From: Krasilnikovia cinnamomea
GTDB taxonomy: Bacteria > Actinomycetota > Actinomycetes > Mycobacteriales > Micromonosporaceae
DNA length: 64,000 nucleotides
Direction: 5' to 3'
Assembly (NCBI RefSeq): GCF_004217545.1
Contig: NZ_SHKY01000001.1
Span: 7,006,001-7,070,000, forward strand
Below the pieces are notes generated by a model. The model was not told where the DNA came from, did not search any database, and saw only the letters and a list, made by a program, of their open reading frames with translations. Below are positions 25,254 to 34,363 of this stretch, piece after piece. The position numbers and the translations under genes are program-made. Within the stretch, counting starts at the first letter, position 1, and each line of letters begins with the position of its first letter.

Positions 25254-26341
25254 AGGGTCTCGCGTCGCCTCGGGGGCCATGCGCCAGTCCGATGACGCTG
25301 GCCCCGCCCCGCGTGGCGCGCCCGGTCAGCCACCGCCTCGCGAACGAGGCCTACTACCGGGCTGTCGTCGCGGCCGGGCAGGCACCCTCGGCGCACAACG
25401 CGCAGCCGTGGCGGTGGCGCGTGAGCGACGGTGTTCTGGACCTGTTCCTCGGCCCCCGGTCGATGTCCGAGCACACCGGCCCGGAACGGCGACTCGCCAC
25501 GATCAGCTGCGGCGCCGCCCTGCACCACGCCCGCCTCACCCTCGCCGCGCGAGGCTGGCGGGTGAGCGTGACCCGCCGGCCCGACCCTGCCGAACCGGCC
25601 CACCTGGCGAGCCTGCACATCGACGGCGCTGCCCCCGTTAGCCGCGACACCGCCGGCCTGGCCCGCAACATCAAGCGGCGTCACACTGACCTGCGCCCGG
25701 TCACCGGCGACCCGATCGAGGCAGCGCATCTGCGGACCATCCGCGCGGCCTTCGAGGCCCAGCACGTCCACCTCGCGGTGCTGCGCCCGGACCAGATCCT
25801 CGGACTCACCGTGGCGACCGCCCGCGCCGACAACATCGACCCCGCCAACGCGCAGTGGCACGCAGAACTGGCCTTGTGGGCCGGCAGCGACCGCATCGCC
25901 GGCGCCCTCAACGACCTGAGACTTCCCATCGCCCACGGTGAGCACGACCGGGCCGCAACCTTCGCCGTGCTGCACGGCCCCTGTGATGAAGGCCTGGACT
26001 GGCTGCATGCCGGCGAGGCGTTGTCCGCCGGTTCGCTGGTCGCCGCCGGGCTCGCGGTGTCGATTCTGCCGTTCAGCGCACCGATCGAGCACGCCGCCGC
26101 CCGCGAGACCCTGCGACGCGCGGTACCCGAGCTCGGCTGTCCGTATCTGATGATGCGTCTGGGTCACCACGCCACCGAAGCGGCCCGCGCGCCTACCCCA
26201 CAGATCACGTCCCCACAGACCGTCGAACGACCTGACCCCACCGCAATCCGTGCCCCGGTCGCAGCCGGGGTAGCCCAAGGTTTGACCTGTGCGAACGCGC
26301 CGCCAATCCCAACGGGCGGCCGGCGAACCGGGATCAGTTGA
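25250..26341 (+). CDS. Acg-type nitroreductase-family protein
   Basis: 363 residues from ATG 25250; an inner ATG at 25292 (MTLAPPRVARP) is possible. The Acg family is recognised from AYYRAVVAAGQAPSAHNAQP (FMN-binding SxHNxQPW), ATISCGAALHHARLTLAARG, LARNIKRRHTDLRPVTGDPI and the C-terminal ELGCPYLMMRLGH. Acg proteins of mycobacteria are dormancy-induced flavin-sequestering proteins. The DUF5994 partner gives this a possible stress link. The ~45-residue Pro/Ala-rich tail is atypical. Confidence 0.88.
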   Translation: MKGLASPRGPCASPMTLAPPRVARPVSHRLANEAYYRAVVAAGQAPSAHNAQPWRWRVSDGVLDLFLGPRSMSEHTGPERRLATISCGAALHHARLTLAARGWRVSVTRRPDPAEPAHLASLHIDGAAPVSRDTAGLARNIKRRHTDLRPVTGDPIEAAHLRTIRAAFEAQHVHLAVLRPDQILGLTVATARADNIDPANAQWHAELALWAGSDRIAGALNDLRLPIAHGEHDRAATFAVLHGPCDEGLDWLHAGEALSAGSLVAAGLAVSILPFSAPIEHAAARETLRRAVPELGCPYLMMRLGHHATEAARAPTPQITSPQTVERPDPTAIRAPVAAGVAQGLTCANAPPIPTGGRRTGIS

Positions 26342-26372
26342 CCTGGCCGCGGAGCAGCCCATCCGCCGTTGA

Positions 26373-27368
26373 TCACGGTGACCGGGGCACGTGTTCCGCT
26401 GCTCCGGGAATGGGTGCGCGGCGGCGGGCGGCGACCCGGGCCGGGGTCGGCCAGCGCACGTCGTGCACCCAACCGGCCTTCTCCAGCAGCCAGATCAGCC
26501 GGGCCGACGGGTCCGGCTGGGCGGGCAGCATGCCGTGACGGGCGCTCGTGGGGTCGGCGTGATGGCCGTTGTGCCAACTCTCACCCAACGACAGGATCGC
26601 CAGCGGCCAGAAATTCGCGGCCCGGTCCCCGGCCCGGGTGGACAGCGGGCGGTCGCCGAAGACATGGCAGACGGAGTTGACCGACCAGGTGACGTGATGC
26701 AGCAGCCCGATGCGGACCAGGCTGCCCCAGAAGAACGCGGTCAGCGCCCCACCCCAACCGCCGGCGATCAGCCCGCCGGCGACCGGTGGGGCCAGCAGCG
26801 ACACGGCGGTCAGCGGCAGGAACAGCCGGTCGACACGGCGCATGGCGGGATCGGCGAGCAGGTCCGGGGCGAACCGCGGCCGGTTGGTCAGCTCCCGCTG
26901 GAACATCCAGCCCACGTGCGCGAACAACAGACCTTTGGCCAGCCCGCGGACGCTCTGCCCGTAGCGCCAGGGCGAGTGGGGGTCGCCGTCGCGGTCGGCG
27001 AGGGCGTGATGGCGCCGGTGATCGGCCACCCACTGGATCACCGAACCCTGCACCGCGAGGCCGCCGGCCACGGCAAGGATCACTCGCAGCCACCGGCTGG
27101 TCTTGAACGCGCCGTGGGTCAGGTAGCGATGGAAACCGATCGTGACACCGAACCCGGTGACGATGTACGCGGTGGCCGCAATAGCCACGTCCGTCCACGA
27201 CACACCCCAGCCCCAGGCCAGTGGGACCGCGACGACCAACGCCGCGAACGGCGTCACCACCAACACCCACAACGCGGCCATCGCCGCCGCCGGCCTGCGG
27301 CCCTGGACCAACGGGTTGCCACCCACCCGCGCACGCTCCACGACAGCGCCTGAACTGACCGCGCCCAT
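26373..27368 (-). CDS. Acyl-CoA/fatty-acid desaturase (membrane di-iron)
   Basis: 331 residues from ATG 27368. The three histidine boxes are all present: HRYLTH (~90), HRRHH (~125) and HNGHH (~270). Four transmembrane helices surround them (AALWVLVVTPFAALVVAVPL, WGGALTAFFWGSLVRIGLLH). Such enzymes introduce a cis double bond in acyl chains, usually delta-9, with electrons from a ferredoxin or flavoprotein. No reductase gene is adjacent. The stop is 32 bp from the convergent nitroreductase stop. Confidence 0.93.
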   Translation of the reverse strand: MGAVSSGAVVERARVGGNPLVQGRRPAAAMAALWVLVVTPFAALVVAVPLAWGWGVSWTDVAIAATAYIVTGFGVTIGFHRYLTHGAFKTSRWLRVILAVAGGLAVQGSVIQWVADHRRHHALADRDGDPHSPWRYGQSVRGLAKGLLFAHVGWMFQRELTNRPRFAPDLLADPAMRRVDRLFLPLTAVSLLAPPVAGGLIAGGWGGALTAFFWGSLVRIGLLHHVTWSVNSVCHVFGDRPLSTRAGDRAANFWPLAILSLGESWHNGHHADPTSARHGMLPAQPDPSARLIWLLEKAGWVHDVRWPTPARVAARRRAPIPGAAEHVPRSP

Positions 27369-27840
27369 GCCAGCCCTCCCCCAACGCCAGCCGCACGCGC
27401 ACCTCGGCCGCCGGGAACGCCCCCGGCGCGGGGTCACGCGCTGCACCACCCCCGAGCCCCCGGAAACAACCCCCGTCGTACACCGGCCGGGGTCTGGACC
27501 TTGGAACGGACTTACCCGTCCTGGCACGACGTATGCCGGGGATACCGCCTCGGCCGTTCCAGCATCCACCGCGTCATCCACGGCGACCCCGCAGCCGAAA
27601 GCCGACTTCCCAAACACGGAACGCGGATCCAAACCGCACACCACGATCAACTCGCTCAACCCCGCCGCTTGCCTGGCTGACCCACCCTCACCGCCTCCGC
27701 AAGATCATCAATGTCACGGGACCTGGTGCAATAGACCAGCCACCGAACAGTAGTTGCGGTGGTGAAGTATCAGCCGGGGTCAAGCCGAGGTCTTTCTAGT
27801 GTGGCCGCATTCTGCGGCCGCGGGAACCGAGGAGTTACCC
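27369..27840. other. Intergenic region without a supportable gene
   Basis: 472 bp between divergent genes. Reading frames here have no protein-like composition. It presumably holds the promoters of the desaturase and of the 27841 gene; no clear palindrome was found. Confidence 0.5.
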
Positions 27841-28254
27841 ATGGGTCTGCGTCGAAGGCTTACCACCCTGGCGATGAGCGCAGCACTGGCCACACCCGTT
27901 GTTGTCGCTGCAGCAGCCCCAGCATCGGCGGCGACGCCACAGTTCGCCCGGCTGTCGATAGCACCCGCACAGGACCATCCCGGGTACTTCGACGTGTACG
28001 TGTCCGGACACTTCAACACGACAGCGACCCTGGCCACTGTCGGAATGCGGCTCAAGGGCGACGACCCCGTGTTCAACGACGACCTCGGCGTCTGGCGGAC
28101 CGGTCAGGCCTGGTACGGCGACTTCACGCTGTATGCGTTGGTGTCGCGCGGCGTCCTGAACGAGGACAAGGACGGACGCGACGAGATCTTCGCCTACGTG
28201 TCATCGTCCACGGGCTGGAGCATCAACACGCCCAACGTCAACGGCTACTACTGA
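27841..28254 (+). CDS. Small secreted protein (137 aa)
   Basis: ATG 27841 with GAGGAGTTACCC upstream. A signal peptide is clear: MGLRRRLTTLAMSAALATPV followed by VVAAAAPASAATPQ, with cleavage after ASA. The mature ~105 residues (ARLSIAPAQDHPGYFDVYVS, WYGDFTLYALVSRGVLNEDK) look beta-rich, like a small extracellular domain, with one acidic loop EDKDGRDEIF. There are no cysteines and no recognised family. Confidence 0.75.
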   Translation: MGLRRRLTTLAMSAALATPVVVAAAAPASAATPQFARLSIAPAQDHPGYFDVYVSGHFNTTATLATVGMRLKGDDPVFNDDLGVWRTGQAWYGDFTLYALVSRGVLNEDKDGRDEIFAYVSSSTGWSINTPNVNGYY

Positions 28255-28451
28255 GACAGTCTCAGCGACCTCTGGGTAATAACCGACCCTCGGCGGCGGG
28301 CGCACGGCGCAGCACTGGAGGACGTACAGGACGCGGCCCGGTCCCGCTCGCGTCTCGCCGCTCGGCAAGGGCTGTACCTCTGCGGTGAACCGATGGTCGG
28401 CTACCGGACACGCACATCACACGCCCCTACCCCTTGGATTGGACACCGGCT

Positions 28452-28562
28452 ATGCCGTGGGAAGAGCTGGACAACAACGAGGCCACGGTCGAAATCGTCG
28501 CTGCTCAAGGTCACCTTTACCAGCGCCACAACAACGGACGCGTCGCGTTCCGGGCAACCTAG
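28452..28562 (+). pseudogene. Remnant of a tachylectin/beta-propeller lectin repeat
   Basis: 36 codons reading MPWEELDNNEATVEIVAAQG then HLYQRHNNGRVAFRAT. The motif WxELDNNxATxxIxAxxxxLYQxHxNG is the repeat unit of actinobacterial tachylectin-like domains attached to secreted hydrolases. Only one repeat survives. The ATG is probably internal to the ancestral gene. Confidence 0.5.
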
Positions 28563-28637
28563 TCTGCCAGCGACAAGGCGCGAATCGACCAGCGGAGCGA
28601 ACGATTCACCCAGCCGATGAACTCACCGCGGCGCTGT

Positions 28638-28952
28638 CTACAAATCGATCTGATGGTCGATCGATCGATGTGTCGGACCGATGCGCTGCGTAAGCTTGAT
28701 CAGATCGTCCGAATCCCTGTGCACCATGACAGGGATCGTGCTGCCGTCCTCGAACCGCAACGTGAAGACCGGGTCGAGATCACAGAGGAAGGCGAACCCG
28801 TCACGCTCGTCATCATCTTCACTGATCAACTGGGCTTGGGCGTTCCACTCGGTATCGGAGGCAGTAATGACCACCGTCACCTCGGCGCTGCCGAGAAGCG
28901 TGGAGGAGTTCGCCCACCAGTCAAGCCAGCCGCGACCTTCGTACTGATCCAT
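28638..28952 (-). CDS. Hypothetical protein (104 aa)
   Basis: ATG 28952 (MDQYEGRGWLDWWANSSTLL). Composition and codon use are protein-like. It appears to be a single alpha/beta domain with strands VTVVITASD, FAFLCDLDPVFTLRFEDG and TIPVMVHR. There is no signal peptide or membrane segment and the family was not recognised. It lies in an orphan-rich stretch beside another minus-strand hypothetical gene. Confidence 0.6.
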   Translation of the reverse strand: MDQYEGRGWLDWWANSSTLLGSAEVTVVITASDTEWNAQAQLISEDDDERDGFAFLCDLDPVFTLRFEDGSTIPVMVHRDSDDLIKLTQRIGPTHRSIDHQIDL

Positions 28953-29032
28953 GTTGATGATCTTGGCCTACGGAGACATCCGACCGCTACGACTCTCGCC
29001 GGCCATCGACCGAGCTGACCCGGTCGCTGTGC

Positions 29033-29602
29033 TCAACATCCGCCCAGCCCTTTCGTGCTGGCGTGACTGGGCGACAGGGTGATCGGCCCGACCCATCCCC
29101 GGATAACGGCGCGGATCTGACTACGCCGCGGCTGGGCAGGATGAACATCGCGGCCCTGTGCCCAGTTGTCCAGCAGGCCCCGAGTCGTCTCCAGAGCCGT
29201 GGTCACCATGGTGTGGGCGCGCTCCTGGTCGTCCCAGGTGTACCAGAGTGCCCAGCCCTCATCCCGGGTATCGACGCCGAGTCGAGCACAGCCAACCCGA
29301 TAGCTGTCTTGCTGGCCTTCCGTTTCACCCGGCACGAACAAGGCAGCGCCGCCGAGGTGGAGCACCGGTCGGTTCGGTTCGACGCAACCGTCGTCCTCGA
29401 AGTGATGGTGCCGAAGGATGCGCGCCATCTCGTTGACCGTGCGTTGCAGCGGAGTGGCGTCCGCCGGGTCATCGCCGTACGTTTGCCAGCCCTCATCCCG
29501 CGCCGCAGCGACCACGTCTAGGGCAAGTAGCTCGACCTGCCGCAGACAATCATGCACGTTGAGTTCTGGCTCCAACACCAGCACAGTGTGGCCGCCGCTC
29601 AA
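29033..29602 (-). CDS. Hypothetical protein (up to 189 aa)
   Basis: The reading frame is open from TTG 29602; GTG codons 7 and 9 downstream are alternative starts. Coding character is good across CLRQVELLALDVVAAARDEG, TPLQRTVNEMARILRHHHFE, GAALFVPGETEGQQDSYRVG and DEGWALWYTWDDQERAHTMV. The EGW/DEGW repetition resembles small immunity-like or DUF proteins, but no family was recognised. The C-terminal ~20 residues look less conserved in type. Confidence 0.6.
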   Translation of the reverse strand: MSGGHTVLVLEPELNVHDCLRQVELLALDVVAAARDEGWQTYGDDPADATPLQRTVNEMARILRHHHFEDDGCVEPNRPVLHLGGAALFVPGETEGQQDSYRVGCARLGVDTRDEGWALWYTWDDQERAHTMVTTALETTRGLLDNWAQGRDVHPAQPRRSQIRAVIRGWVGPITLSPSHASTKGLGGC

Positions 29603-29766
29603 GGTCTTGTCGCGCGATTTGGCGGCCCCGCAGAGGCAAGCACCCTGCCGGCTGCCTCAACTCGGCTGGCAGAAGTGTCGGAATGCCTCGGCTCTTCTGG
29701 CAGTGCCTCACATCAACTGGCAGCCGACACTCGTCGGCATCGCCGAGCTCGTGTATGGGTCCAGCA

Positions 29767-29794
29767 CTACACCATAACTGTCATTATGGTGTAG
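29767..29794. promoter_or_regulatory. Strong palindromic operator candidate
   Basis: CTACACCATAA at 29767-29777 and TTATGGTGTAG at 29784-29794 are perfect 11-bp inverted repeats with a 6-nt spacer. They lie in an AT-rich island that stands out in this genome. The size and spacing fit a TetR- or GntR-type dimer site. Neighbouring genes are a hypothetical gene (minus) and the AraC remnant. Confidence 0.6.
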
Positions 29795-29844
29795 CGGAGA
29801 TTTGTCCGTTTTCCGCGTTACCCGTGATTATTGGATTACCGATA

Positions 29845-30065
29845 TTAACAATGCGTTAATGTGGCTACGGCTCCCCCGCGCGGACAGATGCGGACGGCGC
29901 GGTCGCCTATGTCGCGGCGGCGGGCCGGGTCGTCGCCGTCTCGTGTGCGGGCGGGCGGCAGCCCGTAGGCGTCGCGGTAGTCGCGGGTGAATCGGCCCGG
30001 GCTGGGTTAGCCCCGGCGGCGATGTCAGCCAGGGTGGGCGGCTCGGTGGCGTGCGCGTCGATGTA
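29845..30065 (-). pseudogene. AraC-family regulator, C-terminal part interrupted by the transposon
   Basis: Reading from the transposon junction: YIDAHATEPPTLADIAAGA, the start of the AraC HTH. It then jumps, with a frame change, to RFTRDYRDAYGLPPARTRDG, the end of the second HTH. About 50 codons between, including most of both HTH motifs, are deleted. The frame runs on to TAA 29845. The missing N-terminal side lies at 34359-34528, beyond the element. Confidence 0.8.
30061..30065. repeat. Target-site duplication, left copy
   Basis: ATGTA immediately outside the left inverted repeat. It is identical to 34359-34363; five base pairs is the duplication length made by Tn3-family transposition. 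Confidence 0.9.
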
Positions 30066-30103
30066 GGCCCGGCCGTAGTTTCCAGCGAAAAATCAACGCC
30101 AAG
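30066..30103 (+). repeat. Left terminal inverted repeat (IRL)
   Basis: 38 bp starting GGCCCGGCCGTAGTTTCCAG. Aligned without gaps to the right repeat, mismatches fall only at positions 6, 7, 14, 24, 28, 30 and 35. Confidence 0.88.
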
Positions 30104-30450
30104 GATCAGGACCATTGATCTTCATGGCTGGTAAGCCGTAGCGTCCCGTCCGTTTGGTGTCGGTCGATGCTCGGGCGGTGGGTTCGTGGCGACTCGGCTA
30201 CCGGCCGCTGCGCTTGGCCGACAGCACCGCTCGGTAGACGCCCTCCCGCTCGGCGGCTGACTACCGTGCCGGAGGGCGTGCGTCGGTCGGACAGAGCATG
30301 AAGACCCCGGTGCAGGAGCTGACCCTGCACTAGGGCACCGCCGCTGTGCAACCGTCGCCCGACGCCCCAGCCTGTGGTTGCGCCACCGGGCCGCAGGGTT
30401 CCGGCCGGCCGCCCCCGGCCCGGGTCAACCACGCGGCGTTCACCCGGGCG
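30104..30450. other. Non-coding left arm of the transposon
   Basis: 347 bp with no protein-like frame on either strand. It contains a small inverted repeat (arms GTGCAGG 30310-30316 and CCTGCAC 30324-30330). It may be the scar of deleted transposon genes. Confidence 0.5.
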
Positions 30451-30510
30451 TCACAGGTCGGCCGTGGCGAACGGCTTGGTCACGCAATCGGCGGCGCCCG
30501 CGGCGAGGGC
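30451..30510 (-). pseudogene. Receiver-domain (response regulator) C-terminal scrap
   Basis: 20 codons, EALAAGAADCVTKPFATADL then TGA at 30451-30453. This is the end of a CheY-like domain, with the conserved Lys-Pro-Phe. It lies just downstream of the hybrid kinase stop and points to a former response-regulator gene or a second receiver domain in the same unit. Confidence 0.5.
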
Positions 30511-30513
30511 CTC

Positions 30514-33500
30514 TCATGTGGTGGGGTTGGCGGGTGCGGGGTGGGTGTGGTGCAGCACGTCGTGGAGGCGGTCGAGTAGGTGTTGGCGGGTGAAGGGTTT
30601 CTCGATGATGGTGACGCCGGCGGGTAGCCGGCCGTGTTCGGTGAGTACGGGTTGGGCGTAGCCGGACATGTAGAGCACCGGGGTGTCGGGGCGCCGTCGG
30701 TGCAGGCGGGCGGCGACTTCGTTGCCCATCATCTTCGGCATGATCACGTCGGTGAGCAGCAGGTGGATGGGGCCGGGATGGGTTTCGGCGATGTGCAGGG
30801 CCGCCTCGCCGCCGGCGGCGGCCAGGACGTGGTAGCCGGCGCGGGTGAGGATGCGGGCGGTGGCCTCGCGCAGGTCGGGTTCGTCCTCGACGAGCAGGAT
30901 GGTTTCCTGCGGTGCCGCTCGGCGCGGCGCCTCGGCAGCCGGCGCGGCGGCGCCGGTGGTAGGGGTGTCCGCGGTGTCGTCGGTGACCGGCAGCAGCACG
31001 GTGACAGTGGTGCCGATGCCGGGTTCGGAGTATAGGTGGACGTCGCCGTCGGCGGCGGTGGCGATGCCGTAGACGGTGGCCAGCCCGAGGCCGGTGCCGG
31101 CGCCGGCGGGTTTGGTGGTGTAGAAGGGTTCGAAGGCGCGTTCGGCCACCTCGGGGGGCATGCCGGCGCCGGTGTCGCTGACCCGCACCCGTACGTAGCG
31201 GCCCGGGGTGAGGGTGGCGTCGGCGACGTCGTCGGCGGCCAGCTCGATGTTGGCGGTGTCGAGCGACAGGGTGCCGCCGGCGGGCATGGCGTCGCGGGCG
31301 TTGACGGCGAGGTTGAGCAGGATCTGCTCCATCTGGCTGGCGTCGGCGCAGACGGTCCACAGCCGCCGGTCCAGGTCGGTGATGAGGTGGATGTGTTCGC
31401 CGAGGGTGCGCCGCAGCATCTGTTCGACGTCGCCGATGACGTGGTTGAGGTTCAGGATCTCCGGTTGGGTGATCTCGCGGCGGCCGAAGGCCAGCAGCTG
31501 CTTGGTCAGCCGGGTGGCGCGTTCGGCGGCGCGGGAGATCTGGCCGAGGTCGGTGCGGGCGGCGGCCACGTCGACCGGCTGCAGCTCCGCAGCGTCGAGG
31601 GTGTCGAGGACCAGCTCGGTGTAGTTGGCGATGACGGCGAGGATGTTGTTGAAGTCGTGGGCCACGCCGCCGGCGAGTTGGCCGAGGCTTTCCAGCCGGC
31701 GGGTGTGCTGCAGCCGGCGTTCGGCGGCGTCGCGTTCGGCCTGGGTGACGAGGCGTTCGCGTTCGGTCTGGGCGGCGAGGCGTTCGGTGACGTCGCGCAC
31801 CGCGGCCGAGACGATCACGCCTTTGTCGGTCTCCAGGGCGGAGAGGCTGATCTCGGCGGGGAACTCGGTGCCGTCCTTGCGCACCGCGGTCAGGGCCATG
31901 CCGTGGCCCATCGGGCGGGCCTTGGGGTCGGCGAAGTAGCCCTCCCGGTGCCGCACGTGCGTGCCGCGCACGGCTTCGGGGACCAGCACGTCGACGGATT
32001 GGCCGAGCAGTTCGGCGCGGGCATAGCCGAACAGCCGCTCGGCCTGGGCGTTGATCAGCACGATGCGGCCGCCGCGGTCGACGCCGATGATGGCGTCGGG
32101 GGCGGACTCGAGCAGGCCGCGGAACATCACCTCGGCGCGCTGCCGGTCGCTGATGTCGCGGGAGATGGAGGCGACGCCGACGACGTCGCCGTGCGGGTCG
32201 GTGATCGGGGACAGGGTCAGGGCGACCGTGATGACGGTGCCGTCGCGGCGGCGGCGCTGCACCTGGTACTGCTCGATGCGTTCGCCGCAGGCAATGCGGT
32301 CCATCAGCTGCGCCTCGGTCTGCTCCTGCCCGGGCGGGAACAGCATGGCGGCGTGGCGGCCGAGCACCTCGCCCGCCGAGTATCCGTAGAGGCGTTCGGC
32401 GCCGCGGTTCCAGCTGGTGATGACGCCGTCGAGGGTCTTGCCGATGATCGCGTCGTGCGACGACTCGACGATGACGGCCAGGCGCTCGCGTTCGGCCAGC
32501 ACGGCCGCGCGGTCGGCCAGGGCGGCGGCGTGCCCGGCCAACTCGGCGAACAGCGCCACGTCGTCGGCGGCGAACAGCGTGCGGTAGCGGTGCAGTAGCA
32601 CCAACGCCCCGCGGCGCCCGGACTGGGGTAGCGGCGCGGCGGTCACGAACCGGGTGCCGGTGGCCGCGGCCAGGTCGGCGGCGATGCGCGGCGGCTCGGT
32701 CCAGCCGGCCAGCGCGTCCAGCGTGACTGGCCGTGCCAGCAACAGATCAAGCTCGGCGTCGCCGTAGTCGCGTTTCGGCAGGGCCAGCCCGGCGCGGCCC
32801 ACCGCGTGCACCGCACCACCGGCCGGCGCCACGGGCACGAGCACCACGACATCGTCGGCGCCGAGCACCTCACGGGCCTGTTCGCAGTAGCGCTGCCAGG
32901 TGTAGTGCGCCGGCTCGTCGACCGGGGCGTCGAGCAGCCGGCGCATCGCCGCGTACGCCGCATTCTGCGACCACAAGCGGCGCAGCCACCGCGGCGGCAC
33001 GAACGCCAGCAGATACATCAGCGCCGAAACCAGCGCGACCGCCCTGGCCACCTCGGCTACCGCAGGCCCGGCGCCGGCGATCATCAGCGCCACGCCGAAC
33101 AGGCCGGTGCCGGCCGCCGCACACCACAGCCGGATCCGCGCGGCCCCACCACGGCGGCGCGCCTGCGCGCCGAGCAGCACCGCCGCGGCCGCCTCGACGG
33201 CGAAGAACGCGCCCACCACCAGCCAGACCAACATCCGGGGCAGCGGCGGGGGCAGCACCACCACGGGCACCGCGCTGAGCAGCCACACCGCCAGCGCCGC
33301 CCCCACACCCCAGGCCGGCACCGGCCGCAGCCGGCTGACCAGCCGCAGCGCGAAGAACGGCTGGCCCAGCAGGGCAACGGAGAACAGCACGGTCAGGGTG
33401 CGCGGCGGGGTCAGACCGGCCAGCCGCAGCGCGCTGAGCACGAACAGCATCGCCACCGCGGCGAAGACGAGCATCACGTCCCGCAGCAACGGATCACGGC

Positions 33501-33570
33501 GACGCAGGTACTCCCACCCCACCCGCAACAAGACCACCATGAACAGCGAGGTGATCGCCAGGATCGCCAT
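30514..33570 (-). CDS. Hybrid sensor histidine kinase with membrane, GAF-like, two PAS and receiver domains
   Basis: 1018 residues from ATG 33570, with GGGGG 6-10 nt upstream. Six to seven membrane helices lie in 1-195 and a GAF-like region at ~215-350. PAS domains are at ~365-480 ([20 protein letters not shown]) and ~485-600 ([20 protein letters not shown]). The HisKA phospho-His is His638 in [11 protein letters not shown], with HATPase_c at ~745-865 (NARDAM, DTGAGM, GTGLGL). The C-terminal receiver has acceptor Asp941 and Lys991. It is the main passenger of the transposon. The receiver suggests a phosphorelay, but no intact partner gene is in the element. Confidence 0.93.
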   Translation of the reverse strand: MAILAITSLFMVVLLRVGWEYLRRRDPLLRDVMLVFAAVAMLFVLSALRLAGLTPPRTLTVLFSVALLGQPFFALRLVSRLRPVPAWGVGAALAVWLLSAVPVVVLPPPLPRMLVWLVVGAFFAVEAAAAVLLGAQARRRGGAARIRLWCAAAGTGLFGVALMIAGAGPAVAEVARAVALVSALMYLLAFVPPRWLRRLWSQNAAYAAMRRLLDAPVDEPAHYTWQRYCEQAREVLGADDVVVLVPVAPAGGAVHAVGRAGLALPKRDYGDAELDLLLARPVTLDALAGWTEPPRIAADLAAATGTRFVTAAPLPQSGRRGALVLLHRYRTLFAADDVALFAELAGHAAALADRAAVLAERERLAVIVESSHDAIIGKTLDGVITSWNRGAERLYGYSAGEVLGRHAAMLFPPGQEQTEAQLMDRIACGERIEQYQVQRRRRDGTVITVALTLSPITDPHGDVVGVASISRDISDRQRAEVMFRGLLESAPDAIIGVDRGGRIVLINAQAERLFGYARAELLGQSVDVLVPEAVRGTHVRHREGYFADPKARPMGHGMALTAVRKDGTEFPAEISLSALETDKGVIVSAAVRDVTERLAAQTERERLVTQAERDAAERRLQHTRRLESLGQLAGGVAHDFNNILAVIANYTELVLDTLDAAELQPVDVAAARTDLGQISRAAERATRLTKQLLAFGRREITQPEILNLNHVIGDVEQMLRRTLGEHIHLITDLDRRLWTVCADASQMEQILLNLAVNARDAMPAGGTLSLDTANIELAADDVADATLTPGRYVRVRVSDTGAGMPPEVAERAFEPFYTTKPAGAGTGLGLATVYGIATAADGDVHLYSEPGIGTTVTVLLPVTDDTADTPTTGAAAPAAEAPRRAAPQETILLVEDEPDLREATARILTRAGYHVLAAAGGEAALHIAETHPGPIHLLLTDVIMPKMMGNEVAARLHRRRPDTPVLYMSGYAQPVLTEHGRLPAGVTIIEKPFTRQHLLDRLHDVLHHTHPAPANPTT

Positions 33571-33582
33571 AAAAGCCCCCGT

Positions 33583-33678
33583 TTGGCACATAGCAGACAA
33601 GACCGGCAAGCCGGATCTGCCAAGACTAGTTCGTTCCGCGAGGCTGTTCCGAAACATGCGTACGGCAACGAATTTCGG
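33583..33678. promoter_or_regulatory. Candidate resolution (res) site
   Basis: The 120-bp gap between the divergent kinase and resolvase genes holds two spaced dyads: TTGGCA (33583-33588) with TGCCAA (33618-33623), and CCGAAA (33649-33654) with TTTCGG (33673-33678). Tn3-family res sites lie beside tnpR and consist of several such dimer-binding subsites. The assignment rests on position and dyads only. Confidence 0.45.
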
Positions 33679-33690
33679 TACGATCGCCAG

Positions 33691-34308
33691 GTGACCGCCG
33701 CACCGCACCCACCGGCCGGGCTCGACCTCGGCTACGCCCGCGTCTCCACCACCAAGCAGAGCCTCGAACGGCAACTCGACGCGCTGAGGACCGTGGGCAT
33801 CCCGGACGAGCGGATCTTCACCGACAAGCGCACCGGCGCCACCGTCGACCGCGACGGCCTGACCGCCCTGCTGCGCTACGCCCACCCCGGCGACACCATC
33901 GTCGTGCACACCCTCGACCGGCTCGGCCGCAACCTGCGCGAGGTCCTCAACCTCGTACACGACCTCGCCGAACGCCGCATCGGCGTGCGATCCTTAGCCG
34001 ACCCACTGCCGATCAACACCGCCGACGACGGCACCGGCCGCATCGCCTTCCTGCTGCTGGCGCTGTTCGCCGAGATGGAACGCACCTTCACCGCCGAACG
34101 CGCCGCCTACGCCCGCGCCGTCGCCGCAGCCGCCGGCCGCCACGTCGGCCGACCCGTCGCCCACCCCGCCGACCGAATCGAATACGCCCGACTCCTCAAG
34201 GCCGAAGGCGCCAGCCTCAGCGCCATCGCCGCCAAGACCGGCATCCCGAAGACCTCGCTGCACCGCTACCTCAACAGCGCCGAACCGGAACGCTTACCAG
34301 CACCGTAG
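33691..34308 (+). CDS. Serine resolvase (TnpR-like)
   Basis: 205 residues from GTG 33691. The resolvase catalytic domain is at ~11-150, with nucleophile Ser19 in [20 protein letters not shown], then [20 protein letters not shown] and [20 protein letters not shown]. The Hin-type HTH is at ~160-200 ([20 protein letters not shown]). It resolves cointegrates formed by replicative transposition. The stop lies 12 bp from the right inverted repeat. Confidence 0.93.
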   Translation: MTAAPHPPAGLDLGYARVSTTKQSLERQLDALRTVGIPDERIFTDKRTGATVDRDGLTALLRYAHPGDTIVVHTLDRLGRNLREVLNLVHDLAERRIGVRSLADPLPINTADDGTGRIAFLLLALFAEMERTFTAERAAYARAVAAAAGRHVGRPVAHPADRIEYARLLKAEGASLSAIAAKTGIPKTSLHRYLNSAEPERLPAP

Positions 34309-34320
34309 CTAGATCAACTG

Positions 34321-34358
34321 CTTAGCGTCGTTTTCTCGCTGGAAGCTACGGGTGGGCC
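34321..34358 (-). repeat. Right terminal inverted repeat (IRR)
   Basis: Read inward it starts GGCCCACCCGTAGCTTCCAG and ends ACGACGCTAAG. It matches the left repeat at 31 of 38 positions. Confidence 0.88.
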
Positions 34359-34363
34359 ATGTA
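34359..34363. repeat. Target-site duplication, right copy
   Basis: ATGTA directly outside the right repeat, identical to the left copy. Confidence 0.9.

Larger units (their letters stand above)
30066..34358. mobile_element. Transposase-less Tn3-type transposon carrying a hybrid histidine kinase
   Basis: 4,293 bp bounded by 38-bp terminal inverted repeats with 31 identical positions and by a perfect 5-bp target duplication. The repeats end in the Tn3-style GAAAAC-ACGCTAAG. Inside are a serine resolvase (33691-34308), a candidate resolution site, a 1018-aa hybrid kinase and a receiver-domain scrap. No transposase gene is present. The element interrupts an AraC-family gene; deleting it and one ATGTA restores LRRAVAY-IDAHATEPP in frame. 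It would need a transposase supplied in trans. Tn3 membership follows from repeat length, the 5-bp duplication and the resolvase. Confidence 0.88.

Noticed and set aside
31036-32598. A 520-residue plus-strand frame inside the kinase
   Set aside because: Gly/Val/Asp-rich shadow of the kinase.
33571-33960. Upstream extension of the hybrid kinase to 1148 residues
   Set aside because: It would overlap the resolvase gene antisense; ATG 33570 has a good ribosome site and begins the first membrane helix.
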